64,000 bases of DNA from JALZOC01 sp038320555 (GTDB lineage: Bacteria; Acidobacteriota; Vicinamibacteria; Vicinamibacterales; 2-12-FULL-66-21): contig JBBQEJ010000001.1 in NCBI GenBank assembly GCA_038320555.1, positions 31,347 through 95,346 on the forward strand. The letters are read 5' to 3'. A program made the translations under genes and the position numbers. Below the pieces are notes generated by a model. The model saw only the letters and a list, made by a program, of their open reading frames with translations, was not told the DNA's origin and ran no database searches. Each line of letters opens with the position of its first letter. Position 1 is the first letter of the stretch. Shown in pieces: positions 50,335 through 60,042 of this stretch.

Positions 50335-52500
50335 ATGCGCGTATGGCCTGGCACACCTTATCCGTTGGGCGCGACCTGGGACGGCGTCGGCGTGAATTTC
50401 GCGATCTTCTCCGAGCACGCCACGCGGGTCGAGCTGTGCCTGTTCGAATCGATCGACGCGGAAGTCGAGACGGTCACGATTCCGCTGGTTGAACACACCG
50501 ACATGGTGTGGCATGGGTATCTGCCTGACGTCCACCCCGGTCAGCTCTACGGGTATCGGGTCCACGGCCCTTTTTCGCCGGATACGGGCCACCGCTTCAA
50601 TCCGAACAAGCTCGTGATGGATCCGTACGCGAAAGTCATCGGGCGCACGGTGCGGTGGGACGAGTCGCTGTTCGGCTTCAGGTTCGGAGAGGAGGACACG
50701 ACCTTCGACGACCGCGACAGCGCGCCGTTCGCCCCTCTGGCGGCAGTCATCGACAGCGCGTTTACGTGGGGTGACGACCGTCCGCTGCGAACGCCCTGGC
50801 ACGACACGCTCATCTACGAGCTTCACGTGAAGGGATTCACGAAACTCAACCCGCACATTCCGGAGGCGCTGCGGGGCACGTATCTCGGCCTCGCCTCTGA
50901 GCCGGCCATCCGTCACTTGACGTCGCTGGGCGTAACGGCCGTCGAGCTCATGCCCGTTCATCAGCACCTCGACGACTGGCATCTCGTCGGACGGCGATTG
51001 ACCAATTACTGGGGCTACAACACGCTGTCGTATTTCGCGCCCGACGTGCGCTACGCGTCATCGTCGTCGCCGCAGGACGCGGTGCGCGAGTTCAAGATGA
51101 TGGTCCGCGCGCTGCACGCCGCAAAGCTGGAGGTCATCCTCGACGTGGTCTACAACCATACCGGGGAAGGCAACCATGCCGGACCGACGCTGTCGCTGCG
51201 CGGAATCGACAACACGTCGTATTACCGCCTGCTGCCGAACCAGCCGCGGTTCTATCAGGACTTCACCGGCTGCGGGAACACGTTGAACATGCGGAGCCCG
51301 CGCGTCCTGCAGCTCATCATGGACAGCTTGCGGTACTGGGTGAATGAGATGCACGTGGACGGGTTCCGCTTCGATCTCGCAAGCGCACTGGCTCGTGAGT
51401 TGCATGCCGTCGATAAGCTTGGGGCGTTCTTCGACATCATCCATCAGGATCCCGTGCTGTCGCAGGTGAAGCTGATTGCCGAACCGTGGGATCTCGGCGA
51501 AGGTGGCTATCAGGTCGGGAATTTTCCGACGAAGTGGACCGAGTGGAACGGGAAGTACCGTGATGCCGTGCGACGGTTCTGGCGCGGCGACAGCGGGGTC
51601 GTCTCAGAGCTCGCGACGAGACTGTCCGGCAGCAGCGATCTCTACGAGCAGAGCGGGCGGCGTCCGTACGCGAGCATCAACTTCATCACGGCTCACGACG
51701 GCTTCACGCTTGCGGACCTGGTCAGCCATAGCGACAAGCATAACCACGCGAACGGCGAGCACAACCGCGACGGCGAGAATCACAATCTCAGCTGGAACTG
51801 CGGGGTCGAAGGTCCCACCATGGATCGCCGGGTCCTGGAGCTGCGCGATCGCCAGCGCCGGAACGTGATGGCGACCCTGCTGCTATCGGTCGGCGTGCCG
51901 ATGATCAGCGGCGGCGACGAGCTCGGACGCACGCAGGTGGGCAACAACAACGCCTATTGCCAGGACAACGAGATCAGCTGGACGCCGTGGGACAACACGC
52001 CGGAGCGCCGCGATTTCCTCGACTTCACCCGGCGGCTGATTCAGATCTGGAAAGATCATCCGGTGCTCAGGCGGCGGAAATTTTTTCAGGGCCGGCGGAT
52101 CCGCGGCGCGGACGTCCTCGACATCGCCTGGCTCGATCCGTCAGGCCGGGAGATGGCCGACGACACGTGGAGCTCCCCCGACGTCCGCTGTCTCGGCGTG
52201 CGGCTCAACGGCGACGCGATTTATGAAGTGGACGAGCGCGGGGCACGAATCGTCGGCGACACCCTGCTCCTGCTGCTCAACGCCGCCGACCAGCCCATTG
52301 CCTTCACGCTGCCGCTGACGGCCGCCGAAGAGCGGTGGGAAACGCTCATGGATACGTCCGACCCCTGGGCCCCGTCGCGGCGACTGCGCGCGGGCGGACG
52401 GTATGAACTGTTGCCGCGCTCGATGGCGGTGCTGAAGTTGAACTGCCGCAAGGAGGATCTGCGCCGCGTCGACGATTGGGGACCGATGGGGACCTACTAA
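50335..52500 (+). CDS. glgX: Glycogen debranching enzyme (GlgX/TreX type)
   Basis: 721 residues from ATG 50335 (a TTG at 50281 gives 18 extra residues that look non-family). N-terminal CBM48 (about 5-100) with GVNFAIFSEHATRVELCLF, then the GH13 barrel: DVVYNHTGEGN, nucleophile Asp in GFRFDLASAL, acid Glu in IAEPWD, Asp in TAHDGFTLADLVS. It hydrolyses alpha-1,6 branches. It is the first of five plus-strand genes for glucan and trehalose. No Shine-Dalgarno site is obvious. Confidence 0.95.
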   Translation: MRVWPGTPYPLGATWDGVGVNFAIFSEHATRVELCLFESIDAEVETVTIPLVEHTDMVWHGYLPDVHPGQLYGYRVHGPFSPDTGHRFNPNKLVMDPYAKVIGRTVRWDESLFGFRFGEEDTTFDDRDSAPFAPLAAVIDSAFTWGDDRPLRTPWHDTLIYELHVKGFTKLNPHIPEALRGTYLGLASEPAIRHLTSLGVTAVELMPVHQHLDDWHLVGRRLTNYWGYNTLSYFAPDVRYASSSSPQDAVREFKMMVRALHAAKLEVILDVVYNHTGEGNHAGPTLSLRGIDNTSYYRLLPNQPRFYQDFTGCGNTLNMRSPRVLQLIMDSLRYWVNEMHVDGFRFDLASALARELHAVDKLGAFFDIIHQDPVLSQVKLIAEPWDLGEGGYQVGNFPTKWTEWNGKYRDAVRRFWRGDSGVVSELATRLSGSSDLYEQSGRRPYASINFITAHDGFTLADLVSHSDKHNHANGEHNRDGENHNLSWNCGVEGPTMDRRVLELRDRQRRNVMATLLLSVGVPMISGGDELGRTQVGNNNAYCQDNEISWTPWDNTPERRDFLDFTRRLIQIWKDHPVLRRRKFFQGRRIRGADVLDIAWLDPSGREMADDTWSSPDVRCLGVRLNGDAIYEVDERGARIVGDTLLLLLNAADQPIAFTLPLTAAEERWETLMDTSDPWAPSRRLRAGGRYELLPRSMAVLKLNCRKEDLRRVDDWGPMGTY

Positions 52501-52503
52501 TCA

Positions 52504-52559
52504 GACTGCGGATTGCTGATTGGTGATTGCTGATTTGGATTGACGATCTGACGACTTGA
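52504..52559. repeat. Heptamer array (GATTGCT)
   Basis: GATTGCT, GATTGGT, GATTGCT, GATTTGG and degenerate units between glgX and glgE. It resembles the sequence at 63050-63080. Confidence 0.75.
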
Positions 52560-54617
52560 ATGGCCAAGCGAGCTGCCTCGAAGAAACCCGCCACACAGAA
52601 AGCTGCGGCGCGCCGGGAACTCGACCCCGACTTCCATCGCCGTGTCGTCGTTGAAGGCGTCGAGCCGCAGGTAGACTGCGGGCGCTTTCCGATCAAGCGT
52701 GTCAGCGGCGACCCGGTCACGGTGACCGCTGACGTTCATGCGGACGGCCACGACGTCGTCGCAGCGGTGGTGGTGTATCGGCGCGCCGGCGAGGAGGCGT
52801 GGAGCGAAACGCCGATGCAGGCGGTCGGGAACGATCGCTGGCAAGCCACGTTCGCCGTCGACGCGCTGGGCCGCTACGAGTACTCGATCGAAGGGTGGAT
52901 CGATCGATTCGCGAGCTGGCGGCACGAGGTATCGAAAAAGATCGGATCTGGCCAGGATGTGTCGTCGGAACTGCTCGAAGGAGCGGCGATCGTCGCCGAC
53001 GCACTTTCGCGGATTCCGCCAGGTCCGGACCTTCAGCTGATCCGCAGGATTCAGCGCGTGCTGGCGAATGCGAGCGCGGACATGAGCGCGCGCCTGGCGG
53101 CAGCATTGAGCGGCGAGCTGTCGGAGGTGATGGCGCATCACCCGGACCGCAGTCGGTCGACGCGATTCGATCGCGTGCTCGAGGTGCTGGTCGAGCGCGA
53201 GCGCGCGGGGTTCGGCGCATGGTACGAGATGTTTCCGCGCTCGGCGGGTACCGATCCGTCCCGCAGCGCGACGTTCGACGAAGCGGCGGCGCTGCTGCCG
53301 TACGTCTCATCGATGGGATTCGATGTCCTGTACCTGCCCCCGATCCATCCGATCGGCCGGAGCTTTCGCAAGGGCCCCAACAACGCCCTGACGCCCGAGC
53401 CAGGCGATCCGGGCAGTCCATGGGCTATCGGATCGGCGGAAGGCGGCCATACCGCGATCGAGCCGGGACTCGGCACCCTGGACGACTTCGATCGTTTCGT
53501 CACGGCGGCGACCCGGCAGGGGTTGGAGATTGCGCTCGATATCGCCTTCCAGGCCTCACCTGATCATCCCTACGTGCGGGAACACCCGGACTGGTTCCGG
53601 CACCGGCCCGACGGCACGATCAAGTACGCCGAGAATCCACCCAAGAAGTACCAGGACATCTATCCGATCGACTTCGAAACGTCGGACCGCCAGGCGCTCT
53701 GGCACGAGCTCAAGGGCATCTTCGAGTTCTGGATCGATCACGGCGTCAAGATTTTCCGCGTCGACAATCCTCACACCAAGCCGTACCGGTTCTGGGAGTG
53801 GGTGCTCGGCGAGCTCAGGCAGCGGCATCCGGATACGATCTTCCTCGCGGAAGCGTTCACGCGGCCGGCGGTCATGCGGTATCTCGCGAAGGCGGGCTTT
53901 TCGCAGTCCTACACCTATTTCACGTGGCGCAATTCCAAGGAAGAGCTCATCGAGTACTTCACCGAGCTGACCCGTACCGGCGTCCGCGAATACCTGCGGC
54001 CGAACCTGTTCGCGAACACACCGGACATTCTGCACGCGTACCTGCAGCGCGGCGGACGTCCGGCCTTCCAGGTCCGCTTGGTGCTGGCGGCGACACTGGG
54101 CGCGTCGTACGGTATCTACAGCGGATTCGAGCTGGCCGAGAACGTGCCCGTCCGGGAGGGCAGCGAAGAGTACCTGGATTCGGAGAAGTACCAGATTCGC
54201 GCGCGCAACTACCAGCAGGCCGGGAGCCTCGCGGACATGATCGGACGTCTCAACGCGGTCCGACGCGACCACCCGGCCCTGCAGCATGACCGGGGGCTCG
54301 CGTTTCACGCCACCGACAACGCGGTGCTGATTGCCTACAGCAAGTGCTCCCCCGACGGGCGCGATCTCATTCTGGTCGTCGTCAATCTCGATCCGGCGAA
54401 CATGCAGCACGGATTCGTGCAACTGCCGCTTCTCGCCTGGGGGCTGACGCCGCATTCGGCCGTTGAGGTGCTCGATCTGCTGTCGGGCGAACGGTATTTC
54501 TGGCGGGGTGAATGGAATTACGTGCGCCTCGATCCGGACGACCGCGTTGCGCACATCCTCCAGGTGCAACTCGAGACCGGGCCTGAAGGCCCCGCTCCGC
54601 ACGCGGCCTACGCGTAA
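52560..54617 (+). CDS. glgE: Alpha-1,4-glucan:maltose-1-phosphate maltosyltransferase
   Basis: 685 residues. A basic N-terminus (MAKRAASKKPATQKAAARR) precedes the DUF3416-type domain (RVVVEGVEPQVDCGRFPIKRV). The GH13 core has FGAWYEMFPRS, LPPIHPIGRSFRKGPNN, nucleophile Asp in IFRVDNPHTKP and Glu in FLAEAFTRP, and the C-terminal strand domain follows. It adds maltose from maltose 1-phosphate to an alpha-glucan. The next gene encodes TreS fused to maltokinase, which supplies that donor. Confidence 0.96.
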   Translation: MAKRAASKKPATQKAAARRELDPDFHRRVVVEGVEPQVDCGRFPIKRVSGDPVTVTADVHADGHDVVAAVVVYRRAGEEAWSETPMQAVGNDRWQATFAVDALGRYEYSIEGWIDRFASWRHEVSKKIGSGQDVSSELLEGAAIVADALSRIPPGPDLQLIRRIQRVLANASADMSARLAAALSGELSEVMAHHPDRSRSTRFDRVLEVLVERERAGFGAWYEMFPRSAGTDPSRSATFDEAAALLPYVSSMGFDVLYLPPIHPIGRSFRKGPNNALTPEPGDPGSPWAIGSAEGGHTAIEPGLGTLDDFDRFVTAATRQGLEIALDIAFQASPDHPYVREHPDWFRHRPDGTIKYAENPPKKYQDIYPIDFETSDRQALWHELKGIFEFWIDHGVKIFRVDNPHTKPYRFWEWVLGELRQRHPDTIFLAEAFTRPAVMRYLAKAGFSQSYTYFTWRNSKEELIEYFTELTRTGVREYLRPNLFANTPDILHAYLQRGGRPAFQVRLVLAATLGASYGIYSGFELAENVPVREGSEEYLDSEKYQIRARNYQQAGSLADMIGRLNAVRRDHPALQHDRGLAFHATDNAVLIAYSKCSPDGRDLILVVVNLDPANMQHGFVQLPLLAWGLTPHSAVEVLDLLSGERYFWRGEWNYVRLDPDDRVAHILQVQLETGPEGPAPHAAYA

Positions 54618-54639
54618 CGCGGGGGTTTGACCCCCGCGT
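54617..54639 (+). terminator. Strong hairpin between glgE and treS/mak
   Basis: ACGCGGGGG, TTTGA, CCCCCGCGT: a perfect 9-pair stem beginning at the last base of the glgE stop. It has no U-run after it, so it may stabilise the glgE message or attenuate rather than terminate. Confidence 0.5.
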
Positions 54640-54657
54640 CCGTCAGAGACGAACACG

Positions 54658-57600
54658 ATGCCCGATACCCTCTGGTACAAAGACGCCGTCATCTATCAAG
54701 CGCACGTGCGTGCGTTTCTCGACACCACCAACGACGGCGTCGGCGACTTTCGCGGCCTGACCCGGAAGCTTGAATACCTGCACGGCCTCGGCATCAACTG
54801 TCTCTGGCTCATGCCGTTCTACCCCTCGCCGCTTCGCGACGACGGGTACGACATTGCAGATTACGAGAACATCCATCCGAGCTACGGGTCGCTCGACGAC
54901 TTCGATCGATTCATCGAGGAAGCGCACCGCCTCGGCATCCGCGTGATCACGGAGCTCGTGATCAATCACACGTCGGATCAGCATCCATGGTTCCAGGCGG
55001 CGCGACGCGCGCCGGCGGGATCGCCGGAGCGCGATTACTACGTGTGGAGCGACACGGACCAGAAATACCAGGGCGTGCGCATCATTTTCACCGATACCGA
55101 GAAGTCGAACTGGGAGTGGGACGGCGTCGCGAATGCCTACTACTGGCATCGTTTCTTTCATCACCAGCCCGATCTCAACTTCGACAATCCGGCGGTGCTC
55201 AGCGCCGTGGTTCGGGTCATGCAGTTCTGGCTCGATCGCGGCGTCGACGGGCTGCGCCTCGACGCGGTGCCGTACCTCATCGAGCGGGAAGGCACGATCT
55301 GCGAGAACCTCGAGGAGACGCACGACATCCTGAAGAAGATCCGCGCGGCGCTCGACGCGCGCTATTCGGATCGCATGCTGCTCGCCGAGGCCAACCAGTG
55401 GCCGGCCGACGTGCGTCCCTACTTCGGCGAGGGGGACGAATGCCACATGGCCTTTCATTTCCCGCTGATGCCGCGCATGTTCATGGCCCTCCGGCAGGAG
55501 GACCGCCACCCCATCACCGAGATCCTGCGGCAGACGCCGGAGATTCCGGACAACTGCCAATGGGCGATGTTCCTGCGGAACCACGACGAGCTGACCCTCG
55601 AGATGGTGACCGACGAGGAGCGCGACTACATGTACCAGGCCTATGCCGCGGACCCGCAGATGCGGATCAACGTCGGCATCCGCCGCCGCCTGGCGCCGTT
55701 GCTTGAAAACAGCCGGCGGCGGATCGAGCTGCTGCACGCGCTGCTCTTCTCGATGCCGGGGACGCCCGTCATCTATTACGGCGACGAGATCGGGATGGGA
55801 GACAACATCTATCTCGGCGATCGCAACGGCGTCAGGACGCCGATGCAATGGACCGGCGATCGCAATGGCGGGTTTTCCGGCGCCGATCCCGCGCGCCTGT
55901 ACGCGCCGCCGGTCATGGATCCGGTGTACGGCTACCAGGCGCTGAACGTCGAGGCGCAGGAACGCGCGCCGTTCTCCCTCCTCAACTGGATGAAGCGGAT
56001 GATCGGCCTCCGCACGCAGACCACGGTCTTCGGCAGGGGCACCATCGAGTTTCTTCCGGCGCAGAACCGGAAAGTGCTGGCTTACGTCCGGCGCTATCAG
56101 GACGAGACGATCCTGTGCGTGGCGAATCTGGCCCGCTCGGTGCAGCCGGTCGAGCTCGATCTCGCGCGGTTCAAGGGCCTGACGCCGGTCGAGATGCTGG
56201 GCCTCACCGAGTTTCCCAGAATCGGCGACGCGCCGTATTTCGTCACGCTCGGCCCATACGCCTTCTACTGGTTCCGCCTCCAACAGGCGCCGGCCCAGCT
56301 CACCGCGCGCGTGGCGCCGGAGACAGCCACCGGCGGCCCCCCCGCGCCGGCCCTGCTTGTCGGCGCCGCCTGGGAAACGCTGCTCGACGGCAACGTCCGC
56401 ACGCTCATCGAGCGGGATCTGCTGCTTCCGTTCCTGCAACGGCAACGCTGGTTCGGCGGAAAGGCGCGGCGAACGCGCAGTGCGCGCTTCGTCGACTGGG
56501 GACTCCTCCGCCGCGGACCGCAGCCGTTCTTCGTCACGATCGTGCAGGTCGACTACGAAGACGGCGAGCGCGATCATTATTTCCTGCCGCTGACCGTCTG
56601 CGCGCACGCCGACGCGAACCTGCTCGAAGAGCGATCGCCCCATGCGATCCTCGCCAGCGTGACCGGCGCGCGCAAAGGCATCCTCTTCGACGCCTGGCTC
56701 GACGATCGCTTTGCGCGCACGCTGCTCGACGCGCTCGAGCGCGAAGAGCAGATGACGACCAAGCGCGGGGGCGTCCGGGCCGCCAGGACCGGCGCATTCG
56801 CCGCGCTTCGCGGAGTCGCCGGCGACGACATGCGCATCGCGCGCATGGCCGCCGAGCAGAGCAACACGTCGATTGTCTATGGGAACTGGCTGATCCTGAA
56901 GCTGTTCCGTCGGATCGAGCCCGGGATCAACCCGGACTTCGAGATCGGCAAGCAGTTGACCTTACGTGTCGGGTTCACACGCGTCCCCACGGTCGCGGGC
57001 GCGTTCGAGTATGCGGGTCCCGGCGCAGAGCCGGCCACGCTGGCCATGGCCCAGCGCTTTGTCGCGAGCCAGGCCGACGGATGGTCGCACGCACTCGGCG
57101 AGGTCACGCGCTTTTACGAAGAGGTCCATGGCAGCACGGCGCCGTCCGTCGATCCGGCGCCCGCCTCTTCAACGCTGATGGCCGGCGATCCGCCCGAGCG
57201 CATTGCTCGCGCGATGGGCTCGTATCTGGGCACCGCGGCGACGCTGGGGCGACGGACGGCGGAGCTGCACCTCGCCCTGGCATCGGACTCCAGCGATTCG
57301 GCTTTCGCACCGGAGCCTTTCACCCGGGAAGACGTCCAGCTCGTCATCGCCGATGCCGTCGCGCAGGCGGCGAAAGCGCTTCAGGCATTGGGCGCCCCAG
57401 GACGCGAGCTGCCGGTCGATGTGAAGGCTGGAGCTGCGTGGCTGCTCCGGTCGCGCGATGCGCTCATCGCGCGGATTCGATCCGCGCAGGACCTCCCGCT
57501 CGCCGCGTCGAAACTTCGTATCCACGGCGATTATCATCTCGGCCAGGTGCTCTGGTCGGAGGGGGACTTCTATATTCTGGATTTCGAAGGCGAGCCGGCG

Positions 57601-57972
57601 CGGCCGATCGCCCAGCGCCGCCTCAAGCAGTCGCCGTTGAAGGACGTCGCCGGCATGATCCGATCGTTCGGCTATGCCGCATACGCCGGGCTTTTTGCGT
57701 ACGCCGTCTCGCGAGGATCCGAGTTCGATCGCCTTGAGCCCTGGGCCCGCGGCTGGCAACGAGCCGCGTCGTCGTCGTTCCTGCGCGCATATTTCAGCAC
57801 CGCGGCCGGCGCGCTGTTCGTGCCCGCCGTCGAGTCTCAGCGCGATGCGCTCCTGCAGGTATTTGTGCTCGACAAGGCGCTGTATGAGCTGAATTACGAG
57901 CTCAACAACCGTCCCGAGTGGGTGCAGATTCCGCTGCGGGGGATTTTTGATCTGTTGAACGCGGGCCGCTGA
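54658..57972 (+). CDS. treS: Trehalose synthase fused to maltokinase
   Basis: 1104 residues, two enzymes in one chain. Residues 1-550 are GH13 trehalose synthase: LWYKDAVIYQAHVRAF, nucleophile Asp in GLRLDAVPYL, Glu in LLAEANQW, Asp in FLRNHDEL. Residues about 570-1104 are maltokinase-like: FLQRQRWFGGKAR, NTSIVYGNWLILKLFRRIEPG, the catalytic HGDYHLGQVLW and DFEGEPARP. The product channel would be trehalose to maltose to maltose 1-phosphate for GlgE. Fusions of this kind are known in several phyla. Confidence 0.96.
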   Translation: MPDTLWYKDAVIYQAHVRAFLDTTNDGVGDFRGLTRKLEYLHGLGINCLWLMPFYPSPLRDDGYDIADYENIHPSYGSLDDFDRFIEEAHRLGIRVITELVINHTSDQHPWFQAARRAPAGSPERDYYVWSDTDQKYQGVRIIFTDTEKSNWEWDGVANAYYWHRFFHHQPDLNFDNPAVLSAVVRVMQFWLDRGVDGLRLDAVPYLIEREGTICENLEETHDILKKIRAALDARYSDRMLLAEANQWPADVRPYFGEGDECHMAFHFPLMPRMFMALRQEDRHPITEILRQTPEIPDNCQWAMFLRNHDELTLEMVTDEERDYMYQAYAADPQMRINVGIRRRLAPLLENSRRRIELLHALLFSMPGTPVIYYGDEIGMGDNIYLGDRNGVRTPMQWTGDRNGGFSGADPARLYAPPVMDPVYGYQALNVEAQERAPFSLLNWMKRMIGLRTQTTVFGRGTIEFLPAQNRKVLAYVRRYQDETILCVANLARSVQPVELDLARFKGLTPVEMLGLTEFPRIGDAPYFVTLGPYAFYWFRLQQAPAQLTARVAPETATGGPPAPALLVGAAWETLLDGNVRTLIERDLLLPFLQRQRWFGGKARRTRSARFVDWGLLRRGPQPFFVTIVQVDYEDGERDHYFLPLTVCAHADANLLEERSPHAILASVTGARKGILFDAWLDDRFARTLLDALEREEQMTTKRGGVRAARTGAFAALRGVAGDDMRIARMAAEQSNTSIVYGNWLILKLFRRIEPGINPDFEIGKQLTLRVGFTRVPTVAGAFEYAGPGAEPATLAMAQRFVASQADGWSHALGEVTRFYEEVHGSTAPSVDPAPASSTLMAGDPPERIARAMGSYLGTAATLGRRTAELHLALASDSSDSAFAPEPFTREDVQLVIADAVAQAAKALQALGAPGRELPVDVKAGAAWLLRSRDALIARIRSAQDLPLAASKLRIHGDYHLGQVLWSEGDFYILDFEGEPARPIAQRRLKQSPLKDVAGMIRSFGYAAYAGLFAYAVSRGSEFDRLEPWARGWQRAASSSFLRAYFSTAAGALFVPAVESQRDALLQVFVLDKALYELNYELNNRPEWVQIPLRGIFDLLNAGR

Positions 57973-58063
57973 CAACTGATCACGTCTACTGCGGCTCAGT
58001 CTCGTCGATTCCAGGATTCGTCATCAGTGATGGTCAATTGAAGAGCCTGCCCTGAGCGAGCGA

Positions 58064-59944
58064 ATGCATCACGCGAGTGGAAAGGGTGATTCCTGTTTTG
58101 GCGCGCGACCCCTTCGCGGCGGCGTCCGCTTTCGCGTCTGGGCTCCTTCCGCGCGACACCTGACGCTCGTCCTTCATGACGGCACGGCGGCCGGCGAATA
58201 CTCAGTGCCACAAGACGACCAGGGGGTCTTCGATCTGATCGTGGACCGCGCAGCCGCCGGCGATCGTTACCGCTACCGGATCAACGGCGGCGATCTGCGT
58301 CCCGATCCGGCATCGCGATTCCAGCCGGAAGGCGTGCACGGCCCTTCCGAAATCGTCGATCCGTCAGCATTCCAGTGGACCGACACACAGTGGGGCGGCC
58401 GGCCTGCCCCTGATCGAATCGTGTACGAGCTGCACATAGGAACCTTTTCGCCGGAAGGGACGTTCGCCGGAGCGACGTCGCGTCTCGAAGCGGTCCGCGA
58501 TGTCGGCCTGACCGTGATCGAGATCATGCCGGTCGCGGATTTCGCAGGCGCGCGCAACTGGGGTTATGACGGCGTCTGCCTGTTTGCCCCGTCGCGCGCG
58601 TATGGCCGGCCCGATGATCTCCGGCGGCTGGTCGATCGCGCGCACCAACTGGGCCTGGCCGTCCTCTTCGACGTCGTCTACAACCATCTCGGGCCCGAAG
58701 GGGCGTACCTGCCGTCGTTCAACGAGGAGTATTTCACCGACCGCCATGCCACGCCGTGGGGGCGCGGCGTCAACCTCGATGGTCCGGGCTCCGGTATGGT
58801 GCGCCGCTTCATCGTCGACAACGCGTGCCATTGGGTGCGTGAATATCATGCCGACGGTCTTCGCCTTGATGCCACGCACGCACTGATCGAGAAAGATCAG
58901 GGCGCCATCGTTCGCGAGATCGTCGATCAGGTGCGGAGCGCGACGGCTCGGCCGGTGTTCATTCATGCCGAGGATCATCGGAACCTTGCCTCGATGGTCG
59001 AGGACTCCGCAGCCGGCGGCTGGGGACTCGACGGCGTCTGGGCGGATGATTTTCATCACGTCGTGCGCGTCCTCCTCGCCCACGACGCCCACGGGTACTA
59101 CGCCGATTTTCTCGGCACCGCGCAGGAGCTGGCGCGGACGATTCAGCAAGGCTGGCTGTTCACAGGACAGCCATCGAGGCGTTCAGGTCAACCCCGTGGA
59201 TCGGACGGGTCGCGCGTGCCGATGTACCGCTTCGTGGTGTGCCTCCAGAACCACGATCAGGTCGGAAACCGCGCGCTCGGGGATCGACTGCCCGGGCGGG
59301 TGCCGCCGGAAGCCTGGCGGGCAGCCAGCGCGCTTCTGCTCACGGTGCCGATGACCCCGCTGGTCTTCATGGGCCAGGAGTGGGCCGCGAGCACCCCCTT
59401 TCAGTACTTCACAGATCTCGAAGCTGCGCTCGGGCGGCAAGTCACGGAAGGACGCCGCCGCGAGTTCGCGGCGTTCCCGGAGTTCTCCGACGAACGGGCG
59501 CGGCATTCGATTCCCGATCCACAGGCGCGCTCCACGTTCGAGTCCAGCAGGCTCAAGTGGGACGAACGCGCCGAGCCGGCACACCGGACCGTGTTCGAGC
59601 TCGATCGGGCGCTTATCGCCCTGCGTCTGGATCATCCCTCGGCGCTCGGCGCCAGCACCGACCTGGCGGGCGATGCGATTGCGCTCGACGACCAGACCAT
59701 CGCGATGCGGCGGGCGGATGGTGGCGACGTGTTCTGGGTGATCGTGCGGTTCAGGAGCGCCGGCGTCGTCGATCTCTCCGCGGCGACCGAGGACCGCGGC
59801 GAAGCCAACGCCGAATGGAAGGTCGTCTTGACGACAGAGGATCCCCTCTTTGCGCTCGACCCGTGCCCTCCTGAGATTGACGAACGCCGCGGGCCGCTGA
59901 TTCGCTTCGAGCGCGCAGGGGCGGTCATACTTAAGAGGATGTAA
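58064..59944 (+). CDS. treZ: Malto-oligosyltrehalose trehalohydrolase
   Basis: 626 residues. N-terminal beta domain GGVRFRVWAPSARHLTLVL, then GH13: FSPEGTFAGA, DVVYNHLGPEGAYLPSF, nucleophile Asp in GLRLDATHAL, Glu in IHAEDHRN, Asp in QNHDQVGNRALGDRL. It releases trehalose from the product of TreY. TreY is the next gene, after a heptamer array. The ATG at 58064 leaves about 18 residues before the domain. Confidence 0.95.
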   Translation: MHHASGKGDSCFGARPLRGGVRFRVWAPSARHLTLVLHDGTAAGEYSVPQDDQGVFDLIVDRAAAGDRYRYRINGGDLRPDPASRFQPEGVHGPSEIVDPSAFQWTDTQWGGRPAPDRIVYELHIGTFSPEGTFAGATSRLEAVRDVGLTVIEIMPVADFAGARNWGYDGVCLFAPSRAYGRPDDLRRLVDRAHQLGLAVLFDVVYNHLGPEGAYLPSFNEEYFTDRHATPWGRGVNLDGPGSGMVRRFIVDNACHWVREYHADGLRLDATHALIEKDQGAIVREIVDQVRSATARPVFIHAEDHRNLASMVEDSAAGGWGLDGVWADDFHHVVRVLLAHDAHGYYADFLGTAQELARTIQQGWLFTGQPSRRSGQPRGSDGSRVPMYRFVVCLQNHDQVGNRALGDRLPGRVPPEAWRAASALLLTVPMTPLVFMGQEWAASTPFQYFTDLEAALGRQVTEGRRREFAAFPEFSDERARHSIPDPQARSTFESSRLKWDERAEPAHRTVFELDRALIALRLDHPSALGASTDLAGDAIALDDQTIAMRRADGGDVFWVIVRFRSAGVVDLSAATEDRGEANAEWKVVLTTEDPLFALDPCPPEIDERRGPLIRFERAGAVILKRM

Positions 59945-59950
59945 TCGTAC

Positions 59951-60000
59951 TCGCGGTTCGCGATTCACGGTTCGTGGTTCACGGTTCGCGGTTCGCGGCT
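59951..60000. repeat. Heptamer array (GTTCGCG / GTTCACG)
   Basis: Units ACTCGCG, GTTCGCG, ATTCACG, GTTCGTG, GTTCACG, GTTCGCG, GTTCGCG between treZ and treY. Confidence 0.88.
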
Positions 60001-60042
60001 GACCCTGGCGTAGTTTTTTGGCGCTGGTAGCTGGAAGCTGAG

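Noticed and set aside
54643..56643. 666-residue minus-strand open frame
   Set aside because: Antisense to the treS/maltokinase gene, whose catalytic motifs are all intact on the plus strand; no recognisable domain in the antisense frame.
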